A stretch of DNA of 64,000 bases from Crocinitomicaceae bacterium (GTDB lineage: Bacteria; Bacteroidota; Bacteroidia; Flavobacteriales_G; Salibacteraceae), in the NCBI GenBank assembly GCA_002713215.1, contig PAVO01000005.1, positions 1-64,000 on the forward strand, read 5' to 3'. Each line of letters opens with the position of its first letter. Within the stretch, counting starts at the first letter, position 1. The position numbers and the translations under genes were made by a program. Shown piece after piece: positions 34,776-42,683 of this stretch. Below the pieces are notes generated by a model. It worked only from the letters and a program-made list of their open reading frames with translations, was not told the origin of the DNA and searched no databases.

Positions 34776-35795
34776 TTATTGCTTTTTCATCCAACCCGCA
34801 AATTCTTGTAATCGAGTTTCGTTTTTCTCAAGCCATTTCCTTGAATTTGCGTTATTGCCTTGAGTAATGTATTTGCAATAGGTTTCCAAATGGTCGCTTT
34901 TTGCAATTTCGTAAAAGAATGGGGTGTAGAGCCTCCACCATATGTCTTTGTTTTTATCCTCCCTTAGTTCGCCCATAATCTTAAAAAAGGACTCCGTATT
35001 TTCAACAAACATTTCATCATCGGTTTTTCCTTTATTCTCTTCAATTGATTTGGAGGCTTCTAACATTGAAATCATTAACTCTGCTGCTGCAAATTGAGTG
35101 TCATTATTTGGCGAAACCATTATGTTTATAGTATTAGGATCGCCTTCTTTGGTTGAAACATTGCCTCCAAAATTCCTTTGTAGCATTTCATAGGCATCAG
35201 AGGATCGTTTGGAGTTTGGTTCCAGCAATAGGAAGTAATGTGAAGCCAATATGGTTTGAACCTTGTTTCCTTTTTGATCATGTATTAATGCCAGCATCAG
35301 ATGACTGCTCGAATGGCTTGGATTGTCTTGAACGGCGTTAATTACATTTTCTTCAGCTTTATCAAGGTCATTTAATTTAAAATAGTTCAGCGCTAAATTG
35401 TAATAAAGCAAATAATGCCCCTCTGTCTTATTAAGAGCCTTTTCCAGTAGTTTGATCGATTCTTTAGTTTTCCCCAACATGTCGAGCGCCGAACCCTTGG
35501 TCATATAAGCTTGAATCATGTATTCAACGTTTTGTTCCAATACGGCGTCTGAATATTTTATGGCCTGTTTGTATTCTCCCATCGTGAAATAGGTGAGGGC
35601 AAGCTCATAGTTAGCCAGAGCAGAATTGGGATCAATTTTAAGTGCCTGCTTGTATGATTCAATTGCATTGTCATAATCACCTGCGTCGTGATATTGAACT
35701 CCTTCTTTTATAAGCTCCTTAAATTCGGATTGCGCAACGGATTGTATGGAACCTAATAGAAGTGCCATAATGATTCCCGAATGAACTATTTTCAT
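34776..35795 (-). CDS. Exported TPR-repeat protein
   Basis: 339 residues with a signal peptide ending near SVAQ. About five tetratricopeptide repeats run from residue 27 to 200, with the pattern seen in HDAGDYDNAIESYKQALKIDP and YYNLALNYFKLNDLDKAEENV. A C-terminal ~130-residue domain is not a TPR and has SMLEASKSIEENKG and WWRLYTPFFYEIAK. TPR arrays bind protein partners, so this is likely a periplasmic scaffold. The partner is unknown. Confidence 0.75.
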   Translation of the reverse strand: MKIVHSGIIMALLLGSIQSVAQSEFKELIKEGVQYHDAGDYDNAIESYKQALKIDPNSALANYELALTYFTMGEYKQAIKYSDAVLEQNVEYMIQAYMTKGSALDMLGKTKESIKLLEKALNKTEGHYLLYYNLALNYFKLNDLDKAEENVINAVQDNPSHSSSHLMLALIHDQKGNKVQTILASHYFLLLEPNSKRSSDAYEMLQRNFGGNVSTKEGDPNTINIMVSPNNDTQFAAAELMISMLEASKSIEENKGKTDDEMFVENTESFFKIMGELREDKNKDIWWRLYTPFFYEIAKSDHLETYCKYITQGNNANSRKWLEKNETRLQEFAGWMKKQ

Positions 35796-36042
35796 GATAT
35801 CCAGTTTTTAAAAGTATTAATGTCTTTTATAATTATTCATTCCCTTCAAGCCATAAGCCAAGAAAAATGGTGAATACTTTCACTTTGGTCCGGGTTTATG
35901 ATGTCGAATTTCAGTTAATTCAAATCTATAATATTTGAACCTACGAGGTGAGCACAGCATTATTTTATACTGACTTAGTGATTACGAGAGTAGTTAGTTT
36001 GGATAAAATGGCGGTTGATTTTCGCCGTACTTGGGTACCATA

Positions 36043-36075
36043 CGCCCTTTTCATTTTAGCCATTGACGTTATTAT
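36043..36075 (-). repeat. Weak attC-like half-box 3' of the 36076 gene
   Basis: Read on the minus strand, directly after the stop codon, the sequence is ATAACGTCAATGGCTAAAAT followed by GAAAAGGGCG. This resembles the leading half (TAAC...GGC-AAATGA-AA-GGCG) of the structured elements at 57-62 kb. No matching closing half is seen. Low confidence. Confidence 0.25.
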
Positions 36076-36570
36076 TCATTCTTTATATCCAAATCGAACT
36101 TCTTCTGATACGACGTCATTCGGGCTTGACATAATTACAGTATATTTTTTTCCGTCAATGATTCTTTCGTACGTGGTTCCATGGATGTTTTTCATTTGAT
36201 AGGTGTCAGGCATTTGAGACCTATATTCATCCATTGTTTTTTCTTTCCTTACGAGGTCCCACCATAGGAGTCCCACCATGTCCAATTTGTAATCATAAAT
36301 GGATAGATGCCAGGTCTTGGGGAATTCGCCCTTAATGTACATAAGAATGCCACCTTCATCTCCCCATTGGGAATATCCAAGTCGTTTCATTTCCAGTTCC
36401 CAATTTGTTTTGGATAGTTTTAGCATGGCTATAAAATTGGCGTCACTAAAGTGGATGTAACCGCTATCGTTGGTATTTATAGTAACTTTTACTTGTGGCT
36501 CATTTTCTTGGGAATGAAGAGCTGTTATACAAAGCGTGCTAAGTAAGAAGGATATAAGAAAAGGTCTCAT
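36076..36570 (-). CDS. Exported protein of unknown function, coupled to a serine hydrolase
   Basis: 164 residues from ATG 36570. A signal peptide ends near ALHSQ, and the mature part is a small alpha/beta domain with NTNDSGYIHFSD, YSQWGDEGGILMYIKG and YERIIDGKKYTVIMSS. I do not recognise a family. The ATG shares one base with the TAA stop of the upstream beta-lactamase-fold gene (TAATG), which means translational coupling and probably a joint function. A longer ORF start 10 codons upstream would lie inside the upstream gene and add a poor signal sequence. Confidence 0.6.
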   Translation of the reverse strand: MRPFLISFLLSTLCITALHSQENEPQVKVTINTNDSGYIHFSDANFIAMLKLSKTNWELEMKRLGYSQWGDEGGILMYIKGEFPKTWHLSIYDYKLDMVGLLWWDLVRKEKTMDEYRSQMPDTYQMKNIHGTTYERIIDGKKYTVIMSSPNDVVSEEVRFGYKE

Positions 36571-37646
36571 TAGTTTATCAATAAATTTATTTTTTCCCAA
36601 AGTGTATTATCAAAACCTGATAACGCAAAGTTGGAGCCGTTTGAACCGACTGCCATACCCATTCTAATAACCACCATGTTTTTACTTGGAACGACATAAA
36701 TACGTTGTTCATTTGCTCCCATTGCAGCATACATGTCAGCTGGTGCATTAGGAACCAATGTACTTGAGTATACGGTTTGTACACCGGGAATCATATAACT
36801 CGCTTTTCCGTTTAACCACCATAGATAACCATAAGAGGGGTTCATGTTTTGAGATGAGCTAATGCTTTGTGAAAAGTAAGATTCATTAATGATTTGCTCA
36901 CTTTTCCATTTGCCACGGTTTAGTGCGAGCAGGCCATACCTGGCCATGCTTCTTGTACTACTGTGGTAAATTGTATAGACCAACCCTTCATTCCAACGAC
37001 CATCCATGCCTATTTTGTTCTTTATTTTCTCATTGAAATAGGCTTCAAATTTTGCGTTACTTGCTTTTGTTACTATGTCCATCAGTTTTTGGAACACATT
37101 TCCATAGGCCCATCTTGTTCCTGCATCGGCAACGTAAACCAGGTTGTTTTTTATTACCAGTTGTTTACTGTCTTCAATGCCCGAGGTCATTGATAGCAGA
37201 TGCCTTACTGTTATTAAGTTTTCCTTGTCCAATGGCATATTGGTCCATTCTGTACCCAAGTAATCAGACGCCTTATTATTAATATCAATTAAACCTTCCT
37301 GTTGCGCAATTCCTATGGTTGATGATACCAGAGTCTTTCCCGAACTATTCCACTGCCAGGATGAAGCAGCGGTGTGGCCATTGAAATACTCTTCCATAAC
37401 TATTCTACCGTTAACAAGAATCATAAATGACTTCGTATTTTTCTCCACCAGGAAGTCCTTAAGTGGCTGTATCGCATCTTGGTTCCAACCCAGGTTGGCG
37501 ACAGAAGTTGTTTCCCATGTAGAACCTGTGTTTGCTGGAAAATACATGGATGAGTCTGAATTGTCGGGAGTAGGATCCTCATCTTTTCTACAGCCTACCA
37601 ATATTGTAAGCAACAATATGCTCAGGAGAATGCTTGTTTTATTCAT
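36570..37646 (-). CDS. Class C beta-lactamase-fold serine hydrolase, lipoprotein
   Basis: 358 residues from the ATG at 37646 (MNKTSILL; six codons longer is possible). The lipobox LVGC gives an acylated Cys. The penicillin-binding/AmpC-type fold shows SSGK (SxxK nucleophile and base), YGN (YxN) and HLLSMTSGIED. Such lipoproteins are usually esterases, amidases or D-aminopeptidases rather than true lactamases. Translational coupling to the small exported protein downstream. A TAAATTTG box lies at 37672-37679, 26 bp before the start. Confidence 0.75.
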   Translation of the reverse strand: MNKTSILLSILLLTILVGCRKDEDPTPDNSDSSMYFPANTGSTWETTSVANLGWNQDAIQPLKDFLVEKNTKSFMILVNGRIVMEEYFNGHTAASSWQWNSSGKTLVSSTIGIAQQEGLIDINNKASDYLGTEWTNMPLDKENLITVRHLLSMTSGIEDSKQLVIKNNLVYVADAGTRWAYGNVFQKLMDIVTKASNAKFEAYFNEKIKNKIGMDGRWNEGLVYTIYHSSTRSMARYGLLALNRGKWKSEQIINESYFSQSISSSQNMNPSYGYLWWLNGKASYMIPGVQTVYSSTLVPNAPADMYAAMGANEQRIYVVPSKNMVVIRMGMAVGSNGSNFALSGFDNTLWEKINLLIN

Positions 37647-37671
37647 CAGATTTATTCCATGCATACCGTTT

Positions 37672-37679
37672 CAAATTTA
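37672..37679 (-). promoter_or_regulatory. -7 promoter box (TAAATTTG) of serine hydrolase operon
   Basis: Minus-strand TAAATTTGAAAC, matching TAnnTTTG, lies 26 bp before the preferred start codon 37646. It would be only 8 bp before the longer alternative start, so it supports the shorter start. Confidence 0.5.
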
Positions 37680-37759
37680 GCCAAAACTCAGGTTTAAATA
37701 AATCATGAATCAACTTCCAGGATTTGGATTCTCAAATACTTTAAGTATCTATGTGCTTC

Positions 37760-39109
37760 ATGTTTAAACGAGCTGTTATAGTTGTTGGAATTACCTTTTT
37801 AAGCTTCCATATGGTTTCTCAGGGAAGACAAGATTCGATCAAGCCACCAATCACCTTGAACGCAGGTTTTTTCAATGACTCTCAAAACGGGAGTATTTCC
37901 CCAAACCGTGATGATTACAGAAGTTTTGGCTTTGATCTTCGGGCTAATATTAAAAACAAATTATTCGTTACGTCCAGCTATTCTGGCCTCACCAACCAAA
38001 GTTGGCAAGATACTTCTCTTCAAGGCCGTTTGGATGAATGGATAACCCTGGTGAGTTGGCGTTGGAACCTGAATGATGCAACAATAGATCCAATACTCGG
38101 AATGGCACTATCAGGAGATTTGGGTGGTGAAGGTATCCAGAACGATGTTCATGCAGCCAATGACGAACCTATGTATTTTTTTCAATACGATTACGAGAGT
38201 CAGGTGAATCTGGTTTTGGGCTCCAGGCTGGTTCATACTTACCAACCCTTTAAGAATACGCTTTGGAAACTTAGAAGCAATGCCACCTGGTATTGGGCAA
38301 TCGATTATTCCGTGTTTATCAATGTGGGAGCCCAAATATATTGGGGAAACCGGAATTTCGATCATGTAGGATTTGGGATTGCTTATCAACTGAATGACAT
38401 GTATTCCAGTAAAACAGCCGCCGCCGTAGGGGATCAGGAAACTGGTTTAATGCTTTCTTACCAACAACAATGGTCGTTCCTATCGTATTCCTGGGATATT
38501 TATCTTCCTTCCGGTTTTAGTACGGGTCGAATTGGAATCAATTTACTGCAGTTGAACCAGCCACATAAACGATTTAGGGAAGAAACGGTTCAAACAGACT
38601 TTAAAATGTTATTTGAACGTGGAGGGTATTTGTTTGATATGAAATTCCCGGTTCGAAAGAATGATCTTTTGCCGATCTATTTACGGGTAGATCACCTTAG
38701 CGGAGTTCTGCCTCCCAATCAACTGCCCAATTATCCAAATGTTCGTGGGCAGCATCTTAATGTTGGAGCAGGAATTGAGACAAGCTTGTTTCAACCTCGC
38801 TCCAAGTTTCAGGTCAATCCCTATGCGGCAATCGGTCTGGGATTACGAGTTGAGCAGCTGTATGCTGGAATGGATTATAATTTCCAATCCACAAACTTTA
38901 CGAGTCCAACTGGTTTTGCCGATGCTGGAATTGCCCTTACCGGACCACTGCTATTTATCAGTAAAAATGCACTAATAGGATTTCAGTTTGGCGGATATTA
39001 TAATTACCCTTTTAAGGAGTACCAACACACTGTTTACAATCAAAAGGTGAACTACCAGCAACCTACGTTTGCGGCTTATATTGGATTGCGTTTTTCCCTG
39101 GATATATGA
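37760..39109 (+). CDS. Outer-membrane beta-barrel protein of unknown function
   Basis: 449 residues from ATG 37760 (MFKRAVIV), with a signal peptide ending near MVSQ. The rest is a run of amphipathic strands rich in Tyr, Trp and Gly, ending in AAYIGLRFSLDI, a typical barrel terminus. NRDDYRSFGFDLRANI at the start and QPRSKFQVNPYAAIGLGLR later recall lipid A deacylase/DUF2219-like barrels, but I cannot confirm that. Divergent from the serine hydrolase operon. Confidence 0.55.
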   Translation: MFKRAVIVVGITFLSFHMVSQGRQDSIKPPITLNAGFFNDSQNGSISPNRDDYRSFGFDLRANIKNKLFVTSSYSGLTNQSWQDTSLQGRLDEWITLVSWRWNLNDATIDPILGMALSGDLGGEGIQNDVHAANDEPMYFFQYDYESQVNLVLGSRLVHTYQPFKNTLWKLRSNATWYWAIDYSVFINVGAQIYWGNRNFDHVGFGIAYQLNDMYSSKTAAAVGDQETGLMLSYQQQWSFLSYSWDIYLPSGFSTGRIGINLLQLNQPHKRFREETVQTDFKMLFERGGYLFDMKFPVRKNDLLPIYLRVDHLSGVLPPNQLPNYPNVRGQHLNVGAGIETSLFQPRSKFQVNPYAAIGLGLRVEQLYAGMDYNFQSTNFTSPTGFADAGIALTGPLLFISKNALIGFQFGGYYNYPFKEYQHTVYNQKVNYQQPTFAAYIGLRFSLDI

Positions 39110-39140
39110 TTTATAGGTATAGTAGGATAGGGAGACTTAG

Positions 39141-39617
39141 TCAGTCTTTGCGTGATACTTTTACCAGCTCAAAAAACGCTTGAACCTTGGCTTCATCATA
39201 GTTGGATAGGTTTAATTGTATCCATTTTCCACTTTTCATTTTAATGTTTAGTCTTTTAGGTGTTTTTATTCTAAATCCAGGTGCTACAAATGACAAGGCC
39301 AACAATTTCCATTTAAAGGTGGGCCTTTCATATTCAACTTCACTTATTTCAGTCATCAGTATGGCTTTAGGTTTTACAAAATAGTCGAATATTCTTCCCT
39401 TTTTTTCAACCAATGAATTTCTGCTTAGTACAAGCGAAGATCGTGAGGTAATGACCATTAAAGACCCAACCAACAATAGCAATGAGAAGATGGTAGGGTT
39501 AATCTCAAATTTATAGGCACCAAACCCGATAAATATTACTCCTACAAGCTGATAAATTCTATGGCCCAACATGGATTCCTTTATTTCCATCAGGTCCTTG
39601 TTTGAATAAGATGCCAT
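39141..39617 (-). CDS. Small membrane protein, PH-like cytoplasmic domain
   Basis: 158 residues. Two adjacent hydrophobic helices (about 18-60; YQLVGVIFIGFGAY and FSLLLLVGSLMVI) are followed by a basic beta-rich tail (SLVEKKGRIFDYFVK, KLNIKMKSGKWIQLN). The layout resembles bacterial two-helix plus PH-like domain proteins, as at 45636 in this window. Function unknown. Confidence 0.5.
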   Translation of the reverse strand: MASYSNKDLMEIKESMLGHRIYQLVGVIFIGFGAYKFEINPTIFSLLLLVGSLMVITSRSSLVLSRNSLVEKKGRIFDYFVKPKAILMTEISEVEYERPTFKWKLLALSFVAPGFRIKTPKRLNIKMKSGKWIQLNLSNYDEAKVQAFFELVKVSRKD

Positions 39618-39678
39618 AGGCTCTATAATAATTTTTCAATATCTGATTTAATACTATTACGTTACCCAAATGGGCTTT

Positions 39679-40491
39679 TTATTTTGTTCCAAATAGCCTA
39701 TTCCAAAGCCCTTTGTTTGATTTCTCTGTAATTCTAGGTTCTTCAATCAAACTCCCGGAAAGCCAAAATTGTCCATGAACAACGCCTCCAGTTTCCGGTG
39801 CATTGTTTTCGAAGAATCTCAGATCAGCTAATACATCCACCTCACCTCCAAGGGTATCAACCAGCATCCAATAAAACTCCTGTCCAGTCAGCTGATTTTT
39901 CATTTTTTCAGCTTCACTTATAATGCCTGCAAATAATCCGAGGGCTTCCGGTGGATCAGGGGCTTCACCACCTCCAGGATTAAATAATCCACTTGGAATA
40001 AATGATTGAGAGGTCCATTTTGGTTCGCCTTCCTGTTCATTCTCAAAGGCATTTTCGGACTTATAATATTCAAACTCCTGAGCAAAAGCAGCGAGTTGAA
40101 TATCCAACATTTGAGGAATTTCAATGCCATCATATTTCTTGTGGTTGGGAACATCAAAAACAAAAGGGTAGGCTCCACTTTCAGGATTATCATCATCCAT
40201 TGGATTGGCCCAGGAATGAAATGCGCCATCTAAAATGCTTTCAGGTCTGTTAATGGTTGATGTAATTGCAACTTTATGTTTACTTTTTCCTTTGAAGTGT
40301 GGGTTTGCACCTATTAACTCGTTCCTCTTATTCATTTGTATCCAAAGCTCAGCGCCTGATTCATCAGAAAACCGATAATAGGTTCCTTTATTAGTTTTTA
40401 GTGGAGTAGACCTTTCATATGCTTTTTTCAATAAAGCATGGAATTCTTCCTCGCTTTGTATATCAAACCCAATATCCGATAGATTACTCAT
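39679..40491 (-). CDS. Cytoplasmic protein of unknown function
   Basis: 270 residues with no signal or membrane segment; acidic. It begins with SNLSDIGFDIQSEEEFHALL, has SGAELWIQMNKRNELIGANPHFKG, and a Gly/Pro-rich loop (FNPGGGEAPDPP) in the middle. The pattern suggests two related beta-sheet halves but I recognise no family. It lies 8 bp after the 100-residue ORF at 40500-40802, so the two form an operon. Confidence 0.5.
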   Translation of the reverse strand: MSNLSDIGFDIQSEEEFHALLKKAYERSTPLKTNKGTYYRFSDESGAELWIQMNKRNELIGANPHFKGKSKHKVAITSTINRPESILDGAFHSWANPMDDDNPESGAYPFVFDVPNHKKYDGIEIPQMLDIQLAAFAQEFEYYKSENAFENEQEGEPKWTSQSFIPSGLFNPGGGEAPDPPEALGLFAGIISEAEKMKNQLTGQEFYWMLVDTLGGEVDVLADLRFFENNAPETGGVVHGQFWLSGSLIEEPRITEKSNKGLWNRLFGTK

Positions 40492-40499
40492 TTTCTTCT

Positions 40500-40802
40500 T
40501 TAGTTTTTTCCGCTGTTGAATTCAGCAATGATTTCATCAAGGCTTTTCTGCTTCCATATAAGCTTTTCTTCATTGAGCTTTGTTATGTTGATTCCAGATG
40601 GCTTATTTTGAAATTCCATATCAATGTGGTAATGCTGCCTTGCTTTTATCAGGGACAAATTAGCATTTCTATATTTCTCTGCTAAATTTTTGATTGTATG
40701 TTTTGGTTTACCATGAAGTATTGCAAGCCTGAGCTCTTCAGAACGATCTAACAGCTGCTCTTTTTTTCTTGTAGGATTCTCTCTGGGTACGAAACTTGGC
40801 AT
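40500..40802 (-). CDS. Small basic protein of unknown function
   Basis: 100 residues, cytoplasmic, mostly helical, Lys/Arg-rich at both ends (PRENPTRKKEQLL, ILHGKPKHTIKNLAEKYR). First gene of a pair with the 270-residue unknown protein. A TAAATTTG promoter box lies at 40810-40817, 8 bp before the ATG, so the leader is very short. A two-gene unit of a small basic and a larger acidic protein is a common layout for interacting pairs; I cannot say more. Confidence 0.45.
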   Translation of the reverse strand: MPSFVPRENPTRKKEQLLDRSEELRLAILHGKPKHTIKNLAEKYRNANLSLIKARQHYHIDMEFQNKPSGINITKLNEEKLIWKQKSLDEIIAEFNSGKN

Positions 40803-40809
40803 ATAGGTT

Positions 40810-40817
40810 CAAATTTA
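40810..40817 (-). promoter_or_regulatory. -7 promoter box (TAAATTTG) of the 40500/39679 pair
   Basis: Minus-strand TAAATTTGAAC, 8 bp before the ATG at 40802, implies an almost leaderless transcript. Confidence 0.4.
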
Positions 40818-40911
40818 TTGCAAACTTGCATTTACATCATTTCAAATGGTCTTTTATTGAATAGAAACATCAATATTTACTCAGAAATTGAAGTAATACA
40901 ACGGTCTAATT

Positions 40912-41307
40912 TTATTCCCAGACTGCTGTTGTTGATTGGCCTACCGGGTGATACTCCTTATCGTAAAGTTGAAATCGAAATGTTTTTGGTTTAGAGCAAC
41001 TGTTTGCCAGCACCGTACTTGTTTTAGTTATTGGGAGTGTTCTGATCTGTTGGTCATTTTGAAATAACAGAACCCAGGCAATATTATCAGGATGAATATA
41101 GGTTCCACTGGTGTCAATCTCAAAACTGAGGTGGAGGTCACAAGATTGTCCAACTCCCTGGGTACTAAATCCTTTGAAGGTTACAGTTTTTATATCCGGG
41201 TAGGCATTTCCATATCTATTGTCAGGCAATACAAAATCTTCATATTCTTTTTTTAGACATGAATTACAGAGTAAAATAGGGATCAGGAGTATAAATAATA
41301 CTTTCAT
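40912..41307 (-). CDS. Small lipoprotein of unknown function
   Basis: 131 residues with lipobox LCNSC and acidic-basic flank LKKEYEDF. The mature domain is beta-rich (VTFKGFSTQGVGQSCDLHLSFEI), with two further Cys in QSCDL and ANSCSK that could pair. The ATG overlaps the upstream PEGA gene stop by 4 bp, so the pair is translationally coupled. No family recognised. Confidence 0.5.
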   Translation of the reverse strand: MKVLFILLIPILLCNSCLKKEYEDFVLPDNRYGNAYPDIKTVTFKGFSTQGVGQSCDLHLSFEIDTSGTYIHPDNIAWVLLFQNDQQIRTLPITKTSTVLANSCSKPKTFRFQLYDKEYHPVGQSTTAVWE

Positions 41308-42044
41308 GGTCGATTAATTTTCCAGGTTAAAAATGCTTGAGAATTAATTGGGTCCAACATGAACTCAGCTCTTGACAACAAAGGTTGCTCTTTGTATTCC
41401 AGCTTCTTAAATTTACTGGCCCACCAAATTGAAAAGCCTGAAATTATTGCAGAACTGGCTATTTTGATAGTTGAAACAGTAACAAATCGATTGTATTCTT
41501 CAATTTGCTTGTTGTAGTTCTCTATTGCTCTTTCATTAGCCGCTTTATGATCATTTACTGTATTTATAGTGGTAGCGTTTATATAATTTAACCTAGTAGA
41601 TTCAACTTCATTTTTTGATGTTTCAACCTGTTGTTTCATTTTGGGTTCCTTAATGAAATACTCTGCTGTAAATCCAATTAACAAGGCGGATGGAACAACT
41701 AACAAAGCGGTTTTAGCAAGTGTCTGCCTTCTATAGTTCTTTTTAAATGCTCTGTATTCATCAGAATAGCCAATGTATTGTACCTTCCTAACTGTACTAT
41801 CAGCTTCTACGTAAATAGTATCTTCTATCAGTTTATGCATTGGTGCCCAGCATTGCATCACATGGTTTCCGCTATCCAATTCAATGGTTAAATATCCATT
41901 TTGATCTCGTTCCACGTATTTTACTCCGTCAACCTTTACAATGGCGTCGGACGGAAAAACCCTCAGTAGCAGGGTGCCTTTTTGTGATTGTGAATGGCCC
42001 AAAAAAACGGATAGAAAAATGCTCAGTAGTAGGGTGTATTTCAT
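41304..42044 (-). CDS. PEGA-domain exported protein with coiled-coil and membrane helices
   Basis: 246 residues. A signal peptide ends near GHSQ. A PEGA-like beta domain (about 22-85; LLLRVFPSDAIVKVDGVKY ... GNHVMQCWAPMH) is followed by a hydrophobic helix (about 112-130; TALLVVPSALLIGFTAEYF), a coiled coil (about 135-185) and a second hydrophobic stretch (about 190-210). PEGA domains are found in Bacteroidota surface proteins. First gene of a two-gene operon with the lipoprotein. An 11-bp inverted repeat lies 17 bp upstream of its start. Confidence 0.55.
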   Translation of the reverse strand: MKYTLLLSIFLSVFLGHSQSQKGTLLLRVFPSDAIVKVDGVKYVERDQNGYLTIELDSGNHVMQCWAPMHKLIEDTIYVEADSTVRKVQYIGYSDEYRAFKKNYRRQTLAKTALLVVPSALLIGFTAEYFIKEPKMKQQVETSKNEVESTRLNYINATTINTVNDHKAANERAIENYNKQIEEYNRFVTVSTIKIASSAIISGFSIWWASKFKKLEYKEQPLLSRAEFMLDPINSQAFLTWKINRP

Positions 42045-42060
42045 CTTGTCTATTTATGAA

Positions 42061-42091
42061 TTGATAATTATTGACTTTGTATAATTATCAA
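42061..42091. promoter_or_regulatory. Perfect 11-bp inverted repeat upstream of PEGA operon
   Basis: Arms TTGATAATTAT (42061-42071) and ATAATTATCAA (42081-42091) are perfectly complementary across a 9-bp spacer. The repeat is 17 bp upstream of the PEGA gene start and 47 bp downstream of the GNAT stop. There is no T-run, so a regulator binding site (two half-sites about 20 bp apart) is more likely than a terminator. Confidence 0.45.
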
Positions 42092-42137
42092 ACCCTACAA
42101 ACATTAAACCAATTTATTCTGATTTACTTATGAAGTA

Positions 42138-42557
42138 TCAGTAGCTGTTTTTGATCGTCTTATACATCCCGGGTCGATCATCGGGACGTTCAAGATACCC
42201 GAATTTATAGTAAAACTCTTTGACATTGGCAGCGGCCATTAGCCCAATAAATGAATTGTTGTTAGCTGTCTTAGCAATAAATTTTTCAATCTGATTCATA
42301 ATTAATTTGCCAATGCCTTTGTTTTTATATTCGGGTAAAACAATAACATCCTGAATGTAAAAATAAATGGCTCCATCGCCAATAATCCTGCCCATGCCAA
42401 TTGGCTTATCGTCAGAAAACACGCATATTGAAAAAAGGTCTTTTTCCAGTGCTTTTTCAACAACTTTATCGTCAATGAAGTCCCAGCCTGTAGTATCTCT
42501 AAACAACTGATATTCAGGAACTTTTAGTTTTCTCTTTTCAATGGTAATGTTATTCAT
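42138..42557 (-). CDS. GNAT-family N-acetyltransferase
   Basis: 139 residues. Motif A, YKNKGIGKLIMNQIEKF, provides the acetyl-CoA pyrophosphate loop (Q/R-x-x-G-x-G/A form). IGMGRIIGDG and IQDVIVLPEY are the preceding strands, and the C-terminus FYYKFGYLERPDDRPGMYK is typical of small cytoplasmic GNATs. Substrate unknown. A TAAATTTG box ends 7 bp before the ATG. Confidence 0.8.
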   Translation of the reverse strand: MNNITIEKRKLKVPEYQLFRDTTGWDFIDDKVVEKALEKDLFSICVFSDDKPIGMGRIIGDGAIYFYIQDVIVLPEYKNKGIGKLIMNQIEKFIAKTANNNSFIGLMAAANVKEFYYKFGYLERPDDRPGMYKTIKNSY

Positions 42558-42564
42558 AGTGTTT

Positions 42565-42643
42565 CAAATTTACATTATAGTTGACGTCGGTCTTTCAGTA
42601 GACAGGTTTCTTGTTTGGGTGTTGTTAGTGGTAGCATTGCTAC
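42565..42643 (-). repeat. attC-like half element with promoter, upstream of GNAT gene
   Basis: On the minus strand CACTAACAACACCC leads into AAACAAGAAACC, closely matching the leading part of the element at 57 kb (ATAACAACACCC then AAATGAGTAA). A TAAATTTG box follows at 42565-42572, next to the GNAT start. A 13-bp palindrome GTAGCAtTGCTAC lies at 42631-42643. No minus-strand gene precedes it, so it looks like a stranded remnant. Confidence 0.35.
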
Positions 42644-42683
42644 GGAATAGGTATAAGTGAGATTTCATTCTAAATTCGCAAGT

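Noticed and set aside
35948-36199. 83-residue plus-strand ORF with hydrophobic stretches
   Set aside because: Its second half is antisense to the 36076 gene, it starts with GTG without a clear promoter, and the composition is not that of a real membrane protein.
36570-37646. Antibiotic-resistance beta-lactamase
   Set aside because: The SxxK and YxN motifs show the fold only; lipoprotein serine hydrolases of this type are usually esterases or peptidases.
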